Positions 33,781-41,867 of a DNA stretch of 49,026 bases are shown here, piece after piece (position 1 is the first letter of the stretch; every line of letters starts with the position of its first letter). The notes under the pieces were generated by a model. It was not told the origin of the DNA. It saw only the letters and a list, made by a program, of their open reading frames with translations, and made no database searches. A program made the position numbers and the translations under genes. The DNA comes from CAMXAS01 sp964442435 (GTDB taxonomy: Bacteria; Bacteroidota; Bacteroidia; Bacteroidales; P3): the NCBI GenBank assembly GCA_964442435.1, contig CAYTZG010000015.1, positions 1-49,026 of the forward strand. The letters are read 5' to 3'.

Positions 33781-34134
33781 CTACCGGCCGTATTTCTTCT
33801 CGAAGATGTCTAAATGATCTTCGCCCCATTTCAGCATAGCGTCGATAATGGGAATGAGCGATAGGCCGAGTGCCGTAATGCGGTATTCCGAACGCGGCGG
33901 CAGTTCCGGATGGATGGTTTTGGCCACCAGCCCGTCTTCGGCCATTTCCTTAAGTTGAATATCAAGTACACGGGGCGCGGCCTCGGGCAGACAGCGGTGG
34001 ATTTCGCTCGGTCGCATGGGCGCGCCGGAACGCAGTTCGTCCAATATGCACGATTTCCACTTGGATTCTATGAGACTCATCGTAAGCCGCAGCGGACAAT
34101 CCAAATCGACGGGTATTTTCTTCTCGTAGGCCAT
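33781..34134 (-). CDS. HxlR-family transcriptional regulator
   Basis: 117 residues, a single MarR/HxlR-type winged helix: DCPLRLTMSLIESKWKSCIL, MRPSEIHRCLPEAAPRVLDIQLKEMAEDGLV, SEYRITALGLSL. HxlR proteins commonly respond to reactive aldehydes, quinones or oxidants. It is divergent from an NTF2-like/flavin reductase pair, across an intergenic region carrying two tandem 19-bp sites, so it probably represses that pair. Confidence 0.92.
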   Translation of the reverse strand: MAYEKKIPVDLDCPLRLTMSLIESKWKSCILDELRSGAPMRPSEIHRCLPEAAPRVLDIQLKEMAEDGLVAKTIHPELPPRSEYRITALGLSLIPIIDAMLKWGEDHLDIFEKKYGR

Positions 34135-34162
34135 AATCCTTGGTAATTGTGAATTTCAAACA

Positions 34163-34170
34163 CAAAATTA
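34163..34170 (-). promoter_or_regulatory. Possible -7 element of the hxlR gene
   Basis: TAATTTTG on the minus strand, 28 bp upstream of the ATG; no clear -33 element. Confidence 0.45.
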
Positions 34171-34195
34171 GTCAATACGTCAGAAAAACAGAATA

Positions 34196-34233
34196 CCGAA
34201 TAATTTTTCAGTACCCGAATAATTTTTCGGTAC
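34196..34233. promoter_or_regulatory. Two head-to-tail 19-bp sites, likely HxlR operators
   Basis: CCGAATAATTTTTCAGTAC is followed directly by CCGAATAATTTTTCGGTAC (one difference). Each is part of an imperfect palindrome GTAC-CGAA...TTCGGTAC. The second copy runs into the -33 element of the divergent promoter. Confidence 0.7.
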
Positions 34234-34265
34234 TTGACTTATTGGTATCAACCGCCCTAACTTTG
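34233..34265 (+). promoter_or_regulatory. Promoter of the NTF2-like/flavin reductase pair
   Basis: CTTG (34233-34236), 21-bp spacer, TAACTTTG (34258-34265), 32 bp before the ATG. Confidence 0.7.
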
Positions 34266-34297
34266 CAAACCTAATCAGCCATTAAAACCTTTTCGAT

Positions 34298-34681
34298 ATG
34301 AGAGACAAAATCCAAGAATACGAAGCGGTGGCCAAGGCCGCCGAGAAATTCGTAAAGAGCGTGGCGGAGGGCAACAGCGCCTACGCCAAAACCCTGTTTA
34401 CCGACGACGCCGTGCTGTTCGGCATTTTAGACGGCACGCTGGAACACGGTTCCATTGAGCAGTTCTATCACAATGTAGATACCGTGGGCGCCGGCGACAA
34501 CTTCAAAGCGCGTATCGACGTGCTCGCCGTGGAAGAGACGGTGGCCGTAGTCCGCGTGCTGGAAGAGGGCTGGGGCGGCCGCATCGACTTTACCGACTTT
34601 CTCCTGCTCCTCAAACTCAACGGCGAATGGAAATGCGTGGCCAAAGCCTATAATCAGAACTCCAACACGATAAAGAAATGA
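34298..34681 (+). CDS. NTF2-like (SnoaL/lumazine-binding-like) protein
   Basis: 127 residues. Small alpha-beta cone fold typical of NTF2-like proteins: EKFVKSVAEGNSAYAKTLFTDDAVLFGILDG, then FTDFLLLLKLNGEWKCVAKAYNQ near the C-terminus. No catalytic residues can be assigned. Its stop overlaps the start of the flavin reductase gene (ATGA), so the two act or are regulated together, probably under the divergent HxlR protein. Confidence 0.8.
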   Translation: MRDKIQEYEAVAKAAEKFVKSVAEGNSAYAKTLFTDDAVLFGILDGTLEHGSIEQFYHNVDTVGAGDNFKARIDVLAVEETVAVVRVLEEGWGGRIDFTDFLLLLKLNGEWKCVAKAYNQNSNTIKK

Positions 34682-35220
34682 AAATAACCGTCATTACCGG
34701 AAGCCCGCGCAAGGGCGGCAACACCTTTGCCATGACCGACGCCTTTATCAAGGCCGCCGAAGCCAAAGGACACGAAGTGGTGCGCTTCGACGCCGCCATG
34801 ATGAAACTCGGAGGTTGCCATGCCTGCATGACCTGTTTCAAGACGGGCAAGGCCTGCTCGTTTGACGACGACTTCAACCTCATCGCCCCCCACATCCTCG
34901 ATGCGGACGCCATCGTTTACGCCATGCCCGTTTATTGGTACTCCATCCCCGCCCAAATCAAGAATGTGATAGACCGCGTCTTCTCGTTCTGCGTGGCCGA
35001 AAAGAAAGCCATCTACGGCAAGAAAATGGGTTTGATCTGCTCTTGCGAAGAAAAAGACGTGAACGTGATGGATGGCGTGAAAATCCCGATGGAGCGCACG
35101 GCCGCCCTTCTGAAATGGGACGTCGTGGGCGAAGTGCTGATACCCGGCGTCTTCAACATCGGCGACATCGACCAAACCGACGGCTGCGCACAAGCGGCGG
35201 CCTTGGCCGAGAAGTTTTAG
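34678..35220 (+). CDS. NAD(P)H-dependent FMN reductase/flavodoxin-like protein
   Basis: 180 residues. Flavodoxin-like fold with FMN phosphate loop TGSPRKGGNT (7-16), a Cys pair in GGCHACMTCFKTGKAC and PVYWYSIPAQIKNVIDR around 83-99. The Cys-rich loop resembles iron-sulfur flavoproteins and NADPH-dependent quinone reductases. A role in quinone or electrophile detoxification fits the HxlR control. Confidence 0.88.
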   Translation: MKITVITGSPRKGGNTFAMTDAFIKAAEAKGHEVVRFDAAMMKLGGCHACMTCFKTGKACSFDDDFNLIAPHILDADAIVYAMPVYWYSIPAQIKNVIDRVFSFCVAEKKAIYGKKMGLICSCEEKDVNVMDGVKIPMERTAALLKWDVVGEVLIPGVFNIGDIDQTDGCAQAAALAEKF

Positions 35221-35232
35221 AATTAGCAAAGA

Positions 35233-35312
35233 AAGTTTGTAAATTTAGCCTTCAATCGAAAATTTGCAAAAGAAGTTTGTAAATTTAGTTTTAAATCGTA
35301 AATTTGCAAAAA
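35233..35312 (+). repeat. Two tandem 40-bp repeats duplicating a promoter
   Basis: 35233-35272 and 35273-35312 agree at 35 of 40 positions. Each contains GTTTG and ATTTG 19-20 bp apart; only the second retains a full TAAATTTG. Confidence 0.85.
35276..35306 (+). promoter_or_regulatory. Promoter of the second DUF4143 ATPase gene
   Basis: TTTG (35276-35279), 19-bp spacer, TAAATTTG (35299-35306), 16 bp before the ATG. It lies in the second of two tandem repeats; the first copy has AAAATTTG and is probably weak. Confidence 0.7.
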
Positions 35313-35322
35313 CGATTTTAGG

Positions 35323-36468
35323 ATGATTGACAGACTTTTACAGAAAAAGGCGCAGGCTTTGATGAAGAAATTTCCGGTTGTTACACTGACCGGGCCGCGT
35401 CAATCGGGCAAATCCACACTTTTGAAACATGCCTTTCCGAACTACCGCTACGTGTCGCTCGAAGACCCCGACATGCGGTTGTTTGCCACCGAAGACCCCA
35501 AGGGTTTTTTAGCAACCTACCCCGACAAGACGATTATCGACGAGGTGCAGCGGGTGCCCGCCCTGTTTTCTTATCTTCAAACCCACATCGACCAGGCGGG
35601 CAAAGAAGGTATGTATCTGCTGGCCGGTTCGCACAATTTCCTGTTGATGGAAAGCATCAACCAGTCGTTGGCCGGAAGAACGGCTATTTTGAAATTGCTG
35701 CCGTTTTCACACGCCGAAATGAAAGCAGCCAACATCCTGCCAAATTCGACTGAAAACGAAATTTTTACAGGCGGTTATCCTAGACTTTACGATAAAGGCA
35801 TCCACCCTACCGACTACTATCCGTTCTATATACAGACTTATGTGGAGCGGGACGTGCGCCTATTGAAGAATATCGGAGACTTGAGCAAATTTATCCGCTG
35901 CCTCAAACTGTGTGCAGGGCGTATCGGACAGATGCTCAACCTTTCCAACTTGGCCAACGACTGCGATGTGGCGGTATCCACCATCACCAACTGGATTTCG
36001 GTGTTGGAAGCCAGTTATGTTTGCTATCTTTTGAAGCCGGATCACAACAACTACGCCAAACGCCTGGTCAAGACCCCCAAGCTTTATTTCTACGATACGG
36101 GCTTGGCCTGTTCGCTTTTGGATATCAAGACCCCCGAACAGGTCTCCACCCATTTCCTACGGGGCGGACTTTTCGAGAACCTGGTTATCAACGAATTCAT
36201 CAAAGCCGCTTACAACCGTGGCGAAACGCCCGACCTTACCTTTTGGCGGGACAGCACCGGCAACGAAGTGGATCTTTTACAATATATACACGGAGAGGCG
36301 CGGGCCTACGAAATAAAATCGGGTATCACTTTCTCGCCCGATTTCTTCAAAGGTATCGACAAATGGGCCCGATTGTCCAACACGCCACCCGAACGCTGCT
36401 TTGCCATCTACAACGGCAAAGACCACTTTAATACCTCAGCCGGCATGGTCTTGCCGTGGCAGGGTTAA
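35323..36468 (+). CDS. AAA_14/DUF4143 ATPase
   Basis: 381 residues. Walker A LTGPRQSGKST (about 23-33), Walker B TIIDEVQRVPALF, sensor LLAGSHNFLL, and a C-terminal DUF4143 domain: LYFYDTGLACSLL, GGLFENLVINEFIKAAYNRG, GNEVDLL and YEIKSG. Here the E-V-D and E-I-K strands are both intact, so the PD-(D/E)XK-like fold could be catalytic, unlike the paralogue at 23358. The cellular role is unknown. A strong terminator follows. Confidence 0.9.
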   Translation: MIDRLLQKKAQALMKKFPVVTLTGPRQSGKSTLLKHAFPNYRYVSLEDPDMRLFATEDPKGFLATYPDKTIIDEVQRVPALFSYLQTHIDQAGKEGMYLLAGSHNFLLMESINQSLAGRTAILKLLPFSHAEMKAANILPNSTENEIFTGGYPRLYDKGIHPTDYYPFYIQTYVERDVRLLKNIGDLSKFIRCLKLCAGRIGQMLNLSNLANDCDVAVSTITNWISVLEASYVCYLLKPDHNNYAKRLVKTPKLYFYDTGLACSLLDIKTPEQVSTHFLRGGLFENLVINEFIKAAYNRGETPDLTFWRDSTGNEVDLLQYIHGEARAYEIKSGITFSPDFFKGIDKWARLSNTPPERCFAIYNGKDHFNTSAGMVLPWQG

Positions 36469-36476
36469 ATATCGCG

Positions 36477-36512
36477 AAAAAAAAGCGTGCTCCTTGCGGA
36501 ACACGCTTTTTT
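36477..36512. terminator. Bidirectional intrinsic terminator
   Basis: An A-run, stem GCGTGCTCC/GGAACACGC (one mismatch, TTGC loop) and a T-run. It serves both the ATPase gene (+) and iorB (-). Confidence 0.88.
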
Positions 36513-36531
36513 ATTTGGCGGAGAGAGGGGC

Positions 36532-37104
36532 TTACTTGCCCAGCTCCGCACCTTTGCGCAGGGCCGCGAGGTTGCTTTCCACAACGGCATCGCCCTTGGC
36601 GCCGAAGATGGCGCGGATGGCCTTTTCAAACTCCTCGAACGGCAGACCCAGATGACGGGCGGCCGCGCCGAGGATGACCATGTTGGCGGAACGGGCGGAG
36701 CCCAAATCCTTGGCCACTTGGTCGGCGTTGAAGGCCGTGACGTGCGACTGCTTTTTCAGCGCGTCGAAAACGACTTGGTCGTCCGGATAGTTCGGCACGT
36801 TCTTGAACGGCTCGGTGTTCGTCACAATCCAGCCGTCGGCGTGCAGCATCGGCAGGTAGCGCAGGGCTTCCATCGGCTCCACGGAGATAATCAGGTCGGC
36901 CTTGCCTTCCGGAATCAAATCGGAAGCGATGGGGTCGGTGGAGATACGCAGGTGCGACTGCACGTCGCCGCCGCGCTGGCTCATCCCGTGCACCTCGGCC
37001 TGTTTCAGAAACATATTGTTTTCTACGGCGGCACGGCCTATGACCGTGGCTATCGAAAGGATACCCTGTCCGCCAACACCGGCTAATATAATGTCTTTCT
37101 TCAT
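36532..37104 (-). CDS. iorB: Indolepyruvate:ferredoxin oxidoreductase beta subunit
   Basis: 190 residues. Pyruvate-ferredoxin-oxidoreductase gamma-type domain: ILAGVGGQGILSIATVIG at the N-terminus, EVHGMSQRGGDVQSHLRI, and NMVILGAAARHLGLP. With IorA it oxidatively decarboxylates aryl-pyruvates to aryl-acetyl-CoA while reducing ferredoxin. It is 20 bp downstream of iorA and last in the operon. Confidence 0.93.
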   Translation of the reverse strand: MKKDIILAGVGGQGILSIATVIGRAAVENNMFLKQAEVHGMSQRGGDVQSHLRISTDPIASDLIPEGKADLIISVEPMEALRYLPMLHADGWIVTNTEPFKNVPNYPDDQVVFDALKKQSHVTAFNADQVAKDLGSARSANMVILGAAARHLGLPFEEFEKAIRAIFGAKGDAVVESNLAALRKGAELGK

Positions 37105-37124
37105 GATATACTTATATTTTCAGG

Positions 37125-38729
37125 TTATTTCTTGGCGGCTTGCTGTTTCATTCTACGGTTCAGCGTCTGAATGCACTCCCGACGCGGCACGATGACCGAA
37201 ACCCCTTTGTAAGCCAATTCTTCTTTGATGATTTGAACGTTCTCCTCGTGGTTGGCCTTCAACGGCTTCATCAGGCGGATGTGTTCCTTTTCAACCCCCA
37301 GCCCGAGGCAGATCTGTTCGATTTTGCCGAAGGCGTGGGAGTCCTGACCGCCGGTCATGCCGGTGGTGGAGTTGTCCATAATCATGACCGTGATGGAAGC
37401 CTTGTCGTTGACGGCCTCCAACAGGCCCGTCATGCCGGAGTGCGTAAACGTGGAGTCTCCGATAACGGCCACGACGGGCGACAGGCCGGAGTCGGCCGCA
37501 CCCTTGGCCATCGTGATGGAAGCCCCCATGTCAAGCGTGGAGCAGATGGCGTTGTAAGGCGGCATGGCCCCCAGCGTGTAGCAGCCGATGTCGGCGAACA
37601 CCTTGCCCTTGCCGTGGTCTTTCATCGCTTCGTTCAACGCCAGGTAGGAATCCACGTGCGGACAGCCGACGCAGAGCGCGGGCGGACGCGCCACCACGAG
37701 TTCGGGCACCGGGGCGCCCTTCGTGGCCGGCATCCCCAAGGCTTTGGCCACGATATTGGGGTTGAGCTCGCCGTCGCGCGGCAGCGTGCCGTCCATACGG
37801 CCAAGGATACGGCCACCGTTGTTCATGTAGCCCCGCAACAGTTCCTCGTAAATGGGATAGCCCTCTTCGAGCACGAGAATCTTGTCGCACGCCTCCATCA
37901 TACGCTGCACGTCGGCGCGCGGAATCGGGTACTGGCTGATTTTGAGCACCGGATGCGGGCACTTCAGGTTGTCGTAGTTTTCGAGCAGATAGTTGTAGGC
38001 GATGCCGCAGGCGATGATGCCCAACGTCTTGTCGGCGCCGTCTTCGTAGCGGTTGAAACCATCTTTCTGCGCGTGCTGTTCAAACGCCTCCTGCTTGGCC
38101 AGCAACTCGCGGTACTGCTTGCGGGCGTTGGCCGGCAAAAGGATAAACTGCTTGGGGTTGTCGCACAGCTTAAGGTCGTTGGCCTTGCGCGGCTCGCGGC
38201 GCTGCACCCCGCTGCGGGAGTGGGCCATACGCGTGGTGACGCGGAACAGGACGGGCGTGCGCATGCTCTCCGACAGGTCGAACGCATAGCGAATCATGTC
38301 GTAGGCTTCCTGCTGGTTCGACGGTTCGAGGCAGGGAATCTGCGCGAACCGGGCGTAGAAGCGGGAGTCCTGCTCGTCTTGCGACGAGTGCATGGACGGG
38401 TCGTCCGCAATCAGATACACCAAGCCGCCGTTGGCGCCCGTGATGGCCGAGTTCGTGAACGGGTCGGCCGCCACATTCAGACCGACGTGTTTCATGCACA
38501 CGAGGGCGCGTTTGCCGGCATACGAAACGCCGACCGCCGTTTCCATAGCCGTCTTTTCATTGACGCTCCACGTGCAGTGAACGCCTCTTTCGCGCGCATC
38601 CTTGTTATTTTGGATGTACTCCGTGATTTCGGTCGAGGGCGTGCCAGGGTAAGCATATACACCGGACAAGCCCGCGTCCAATGCGCCCTGCGCGATGGCC
38701 TCATCGCCCAACAAAAGCAGTTTTTGCAT
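37125..38729 (-). CDS. iorA: Indolepyruvate:ferredoxin oxidoreductase alpha subunit
   Basis: 534 residues. The N-terminal pyrimidine-binding region (GVYAYPGTPSTEITEYIQ) and C-terminal thiamine-diphosphate region (GDSTFTHSGMTGLLEAV, IMDNSTTGMTGGQD) are complete. The C-terminal two-cluster ferredoxin domain of archaeal IorA is missing: the chain ends shortly after VSVIVPRRECIQ. Electrons must therefore leave through another Fe-S protein, or clusters are bound elsewhere. CVGCPH in the middle has two Cys. The aminotransferase gene upstream would supply aryl- or branched-chain 2-oxoacids. Confidence 0.92.
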   Translation of the reverse strand: MQKLLLLGDEAIAQGALDAGLSGVYAYPGTPSTEITEYIQNNKDARERGVHCTWSVNEKTAMETAVGVSYAGKRALVCMKHVGLNVAADPFTNSAITGANGGLVYLIADDPSMHSSQDEQDSRFYARFAQIPCLEPSNQQEAYDMIRYAFDLSESMRTPVLFRVTTRMAHSRSGVQRREPRKANDLKLCDNPKQFILLPANARKQYRELLAKQEAFEQHAQKDGFNRYEDGADKTLGIIACGIAYNYLLENYDNLKCPHPVLKISQYPIPRADVQRMMEACDKILVLEEGYPIYEELLRGYMNNGGRILGRMDGTLPRDGELNPNIVAKALGMPATKGAPVPELVVARPPALCVGCPHVDSYLALNEAMKDHGKGKVFADIGCYTLGAMPPYNAICSTLDMGASITMAKGAADSGLSPVVAVIGDSTFTHSGMTGLLEAVNDKASITVMIMDNSTTGMTGGQDSHAFGKIEQICLGLGVEKEHIRLMKPLKANHEENVQIIKEELAYKGVSVIVPRRECIQTLNRRMKQQAAKK

Positions 38730-38751
38730 ATCTCTGTTTTTTTAATTTCGA

Positions 38752-39954
38752 TTAAGCCAATTTGGCAACGGCTTCCTTGATACGACGGATGCTCTCCTTG
38801 AGTTTTTCTTCGGAGGTGGCGTAAGAGATGCGGATGCTGTTCGAGTCGCCGAACGAGTTGCCGCCCACCAAAGCCACGTGCGCTTCATCCAACAGGAATT
38901 CCGCCAGGTCGTCGCCGCTGTTGATCGTGTATTTGCCGTATTTCTTGCCGAACAGGGCCGAAACATCGGGGAAGATATAGAACGCGCCCGTGGGCAGGTT
39001 TACCTTGAAGCCCGGCACGGTCTGCAAGCCTTCGCGCACGAGGTCGCGGCGCTTTTTGAAGCTCGCCACCATGTTCTTGAGGTCGGCCGACTGTTTGGGG
39101 TCTTGCTGCATGGCCGCCACCGACGCTTTCTGCGCGATGCAGGAGGCCGCCGACGTCATCTGACCCTGTACCTTGTTGCAGGCCGCCGCGATTTCGGCGG
39201 GCGCCGCGATGTAGCCCATACGCCAGCCCGTCATCGCAAAGCCTTTGGACATACCGTTCATGATAATCATGCGGTCTTTGAGTTCGGAGAACTGGGCGAA
39301 GCTTTCAAACGGGCAGTCGAACGTGATGAGTTCGTAGATTTCGTCCGCAAGGATATATACATTCGGGTGTTTCTTCAACACGTCGGCCAACGCCTGCAAT
39401 TCGGCCTTGGTGTAAACCATCCCCGTGGGGTTGCTCGGGCTGTTGAAAATCAACAGTTTCGTTTTGTCGGTGATGGCCGCTTCCAACTGAGCCGGCGTAA
39501 TCTTGAAATCGGATTCAATCGTGGCGCGCACCTCAACCGGCTTGCCTTCCACAAACTTAACCATTTCGGGATACGATACCCAGTAGGGCGCCGGGATGAT
39601 GACCTCGTCGCCGGGGTTGATCATGGCCAACAGCACGTTGATGAGCGCGTGCTTGCCGCCGTTGGAGACGATAATCTGACTCGGTTCGAAATCCACGCCA
39701 TTGTCGCGTTTGAGTTTCTGACAGATGGCCTGACGCAAATCCATATAACCCGGCACGGGCGGATAGTGCGTGAAATTGTTTTTGATAGCCGCGATACCGG
39801 CTTCCTTGATGACTTCCGGCGTATTGAAATCGGGTTCGCCGATGCTCAGATTGATAACGTCGATGCCCTGAGCCTGCATCTCTTGACTTCTTTTGCTCAT
39901 GGCCAACGTAGCCGAAGCGGCCATCGTCAGCACGCGATTGGAAAGTACGGACAT
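38752..39954 (-). CDS. Class I PLP aminotransferase (aspartate/aromatic type)
   Basis: 400 residues. Fold type I aminotransferase with SNGGKHALINVLLAM, NSPSNPTGMVYTK, the lysine motif NGMSKGFAMTGWRMGY (Schiff-base Lys) and a C-terminal Arg for the substrate carboxylate (SIRISYATSEE). Usually annotated aspartate aminotransferase (AspB type), but such enzymes often accept aromatic amino acids. Being the first gene of an operon with iorA and iorB, it probably makes aryl-pyruvates for them. Confidence 0.9.
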   Translation of the reverse strand: MSVLSNRVLTMAASATLAMSKRSQEMQAQGIDVINLSIGEPDFNTPEVIKEAGIAAIKNNFTHYPPVPGYMDLRQAICQKLKRDNGVDFEPSQIIVSNGGKHALINVLLAMINPGDEVIIPAPYWVSYPEMVKFVEGKPVEVRATIESDFKITPAQLEAAITDKTKLLIFNSPSNPTGMVYTKAELQALADVLKKHPNVYILADEIYELITFDCPFESFAQFSELKDRMIIMNGMSKGFAMTGWRMGYIAAPAEIAAACNKVQGQMTSAASCIAQKASVAAMQQDPKQSADLKNMVASFKKRRDLVREGLQTVPGFKVNLPTGAFYIFPDVSALFGKKYGKYTINSGDDLAEFLLDEAHVALVGGNSFGDSNSIRISYATSEEKLKESIRRIKEAVAKLA

Positions 39955-39980
39955 ATTGCTTTTAATTTTAGTTCCGGAAA

Positions 39981-39988
39981 CAAAGTTA
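39981..39988 (-). promoter_or_regulatory. -7 element of the aminotransferase-iorAB operon
   Basis: TAACTTTG on the minus strand, 26 bp before the ATG; the -33 element is not evident. Confidence 0.55.
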
Positions 39989-40001
39989 AGGATTTTCCAC
40001 G

Positions 40002-40040
40002 AAAAAAAGCCGACGTTCCGAAGAAAGCCGGCTTTTTTTT
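40002..40040 (-). terminator. Intrinsic terminator after secG
   Basis: An A7 tract and GCCG pair with CGGC and a T8 tract around a 16-base loop. Read on the minus strand it ends in a T-run, 18 bp after the secG stop. Confidence 0.8.
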
Positions 40041-40057
40041 ATCTTGAAGCGAGCGGA

Positions 40058-40411
40058 TTATTCGGCCGGCATGGCTTCCACCGGCGATTCCGCGGCGGCT
40101 ACCGGCAACTGCGTCGGCAGGGCCATCTGCGAACCGTCCACGGTCAGTTCGGTCGTAGGACCGCCGGCGTTGGTGGAGTTACGCGGAATGATATAGGCCG
40201 AAATCAGGCTCAGGAACAGCAGCGCGCTGGCCAGAATCCAAGTGCCTTTTTCGAGGAAGTCGGCCGTTTTTCTAACGCCCATCAGCTGGTTGCCCTGGCC
40301 GCCGAACGTAGCGGACAAGCCGCCGCCTTTCGGATTCTGAATCAATACGATCAAGCCCAAAAACACGCATACGATCAAAATCAGTACCGAGATGAAAATG
40401 TAAAATCCCAT
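40058..40411 (-). CDS. secG: Preprotein translocase subunit SecG
   Basis: 117 residues. Two membrane helices (about 3-23 and 55-75) around the conserved cytosolic loop LIQNPKGGGLSATFGGQGNQLMGVRKTADFLEK. An Ala/Pro/Glu-rich tail extends beyond the usual E. coli length. Part of the SecYEG channel. Last gene of the operon tdh-mnmA-TPR protein-secG. Confidence 0.95.
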   Translation of the reverse strand: MGFYIFISVLILIVCVFLGLIVLIQNPKGGGLSATFGGQGNQLMGVRKTADFLEKGTWILASALLFLSLISAYIIPRNSTNAGGPTTELTVDGSQMALPTQLPVAAAESPVEAMPAE

Positions 40412-40452
40412 GGTTCTCTTCTTTTTAGGGTTATGTAGTAATCTTTTTTCCT

Positions 40453-41858
40453 TTATTGACCGCGTTTGGCGGATTCCGCCGCGCGTATCAAACTTGCAAA
40501 GTAACGATTTTTTTCGGGAAATTTCAAACTAAGGTAGCGATAAATCTCTATCGCCTTGTCGGGAGCCCCCTGTTTTAGATACAGTTGCGCCAACGTCTCG
40601 CTGCCCATGCTCCAGTCTTCGCGCAGGCTGTTGCGGTCGGGGTCGAACGTGCTGTAGTCGCGCGTTTCGTCCACCTGTATCAGGATATGGTCGTCGTTCT
40701 GACGCAGGAAGCGGTCGATGAGTTCGTTGGGGTCGATGTAGCCGGACGGGGCGGNNNNNNNNNNNNNNNNNNNNNNNNNNNNNNNNNNNNNNNNNNNNNN
40801 NNNNNNNNNNNNNNNNNNNNNNNNNNNNNNNNNNNNNNNNNNNNNNNNNNNNNNTTGGCCGACTTTTTGGCCGGTTTGGCGTTTTTGGGGCCGACCCGAC
40901 GGGGGCTGACCGCCGCCGCTGTCGCCACCGGTTCGGCGGACGTCGAAGCGGATTCCTCCTCATCGGCCCGCAACCAATCGGATATCGTATGCCGGGCGGT
41001 AAACACCTCGGCCCACGGGTTGAACACTTCCTTACGGCGCGGGGCAGCGGTCGGTTTCGGACGCGCCGCAGGCGCCGGTTCGGCCGCCGGCACGGGGGCG
41101 GATTCGGGTTCAGCCGCCCACTGCATCGAAATCGTTTGGAATACGGCGGTATCTTCGGCCGTGGGGGCTTCGGCGGGCGCCTCCGCCACGGGCGTTTCCG
41201 GCGCGGCCGCAGTGGCCTCCGTGGCGGCCTCTGCGGCTGTCTTCATCGCCCATTGGCGCGCCAGTCGGCGCGCGTTCCGCCGCGCCGACCGCGAACGGGC
41301 CGGCTCATCATCCGTCATAGCCGGGCCATCCGAAGCCGCGGCGGGCGTTTGGGGTGCCATGGGCACCTCGGCCGCCACCGCTTCCGCAAAAGCCGTCCTG
41401 ACGGCCGCCGGCTCGTTCGCCGCCACCGCCCTGAAATCGACTTCCCTGTCCATCGGGCCGCTTGTAGCCCCCTCGGCGGGCACCGTTCCATCCGCCTCCT
41501 TGGCGGGGGCGGTGGCGTGCGCGCTCATGAGGCGTCCCAGCGCGGCCGTCGTCGCGCTCGCGGCCACCCAACGGGCCGTGGCCTGCCGCATCCGCCGTTC
41601 CCCGCGCTCGCGCGCGACGGCCGCCGCCTCTTCCACGGCGCGTACCTCTTCCTGCAACCGCTGGCGGTCCGGCACGGCCAAGGCCGTAAACGACAGTTCC
41701 CCTTCGTAGTCGGGGTCGTCCAGCGCCTTGAGGTTCAGCAGAAAGCTTACACGCGCCGGCGCGCAATACGGATAGCGCGAAACAGCCTCCTTATATACCA
41801 GCAGGCTGTCCTGATTCCAGTAATCCCGTAACGTGAAGTCTATTTTCCGCTTGGCCAT
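40453..41858 (-). CDS. TPR-like protein with low-complexity centre, broken by an assembly gap
   Basis: One gene, interrupted by 100 Ns. The N-terminal part (TLRDYWNQDSLLVYKEAVSRYPYCAPARVSFLLNL) and the C-terminal part (ELIDRFLRQNDD, then LAQLYLKQGAPDKAIEIYRYLSLKFPEKNRYFASLI, a TPR-like hairpin) match the two ends of a Bacteroidota protein type with a disordered middle. The middle here is rich in Ala, Pro and Glu. The two sides are in different frames only because the N-run length is arbitrary. There is no signal peptide, so it is cytosolic. It starts 9 bp after mnmA and ends 41 bp before secG. A protein-protein scaffold role is likely; specific function unknown. Confidence 0.8.
40755..40854. 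other. Assembly gap of 100 Ns
   Basis: A run of exactly 100 Ns, a conventional placeholder, inside the low-complexity region of a TPR-like gene. The real length is unknown. Confidence 0.99.
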
Positions 41859-41867
41859 ATCCCTACA

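Noticed and set aside
37140..38780. 546-codon plus-strand open frame over iorA
   Set aside because: Shadow of iorA, whose motifs are unmistakable.
40453..40674. A separate 73-residue gene
   Set aside because: Upstream codons in the same frame continue in conserved sequence to the N-run; it is the C-terminal part of the gap-broken TPR-like gene.
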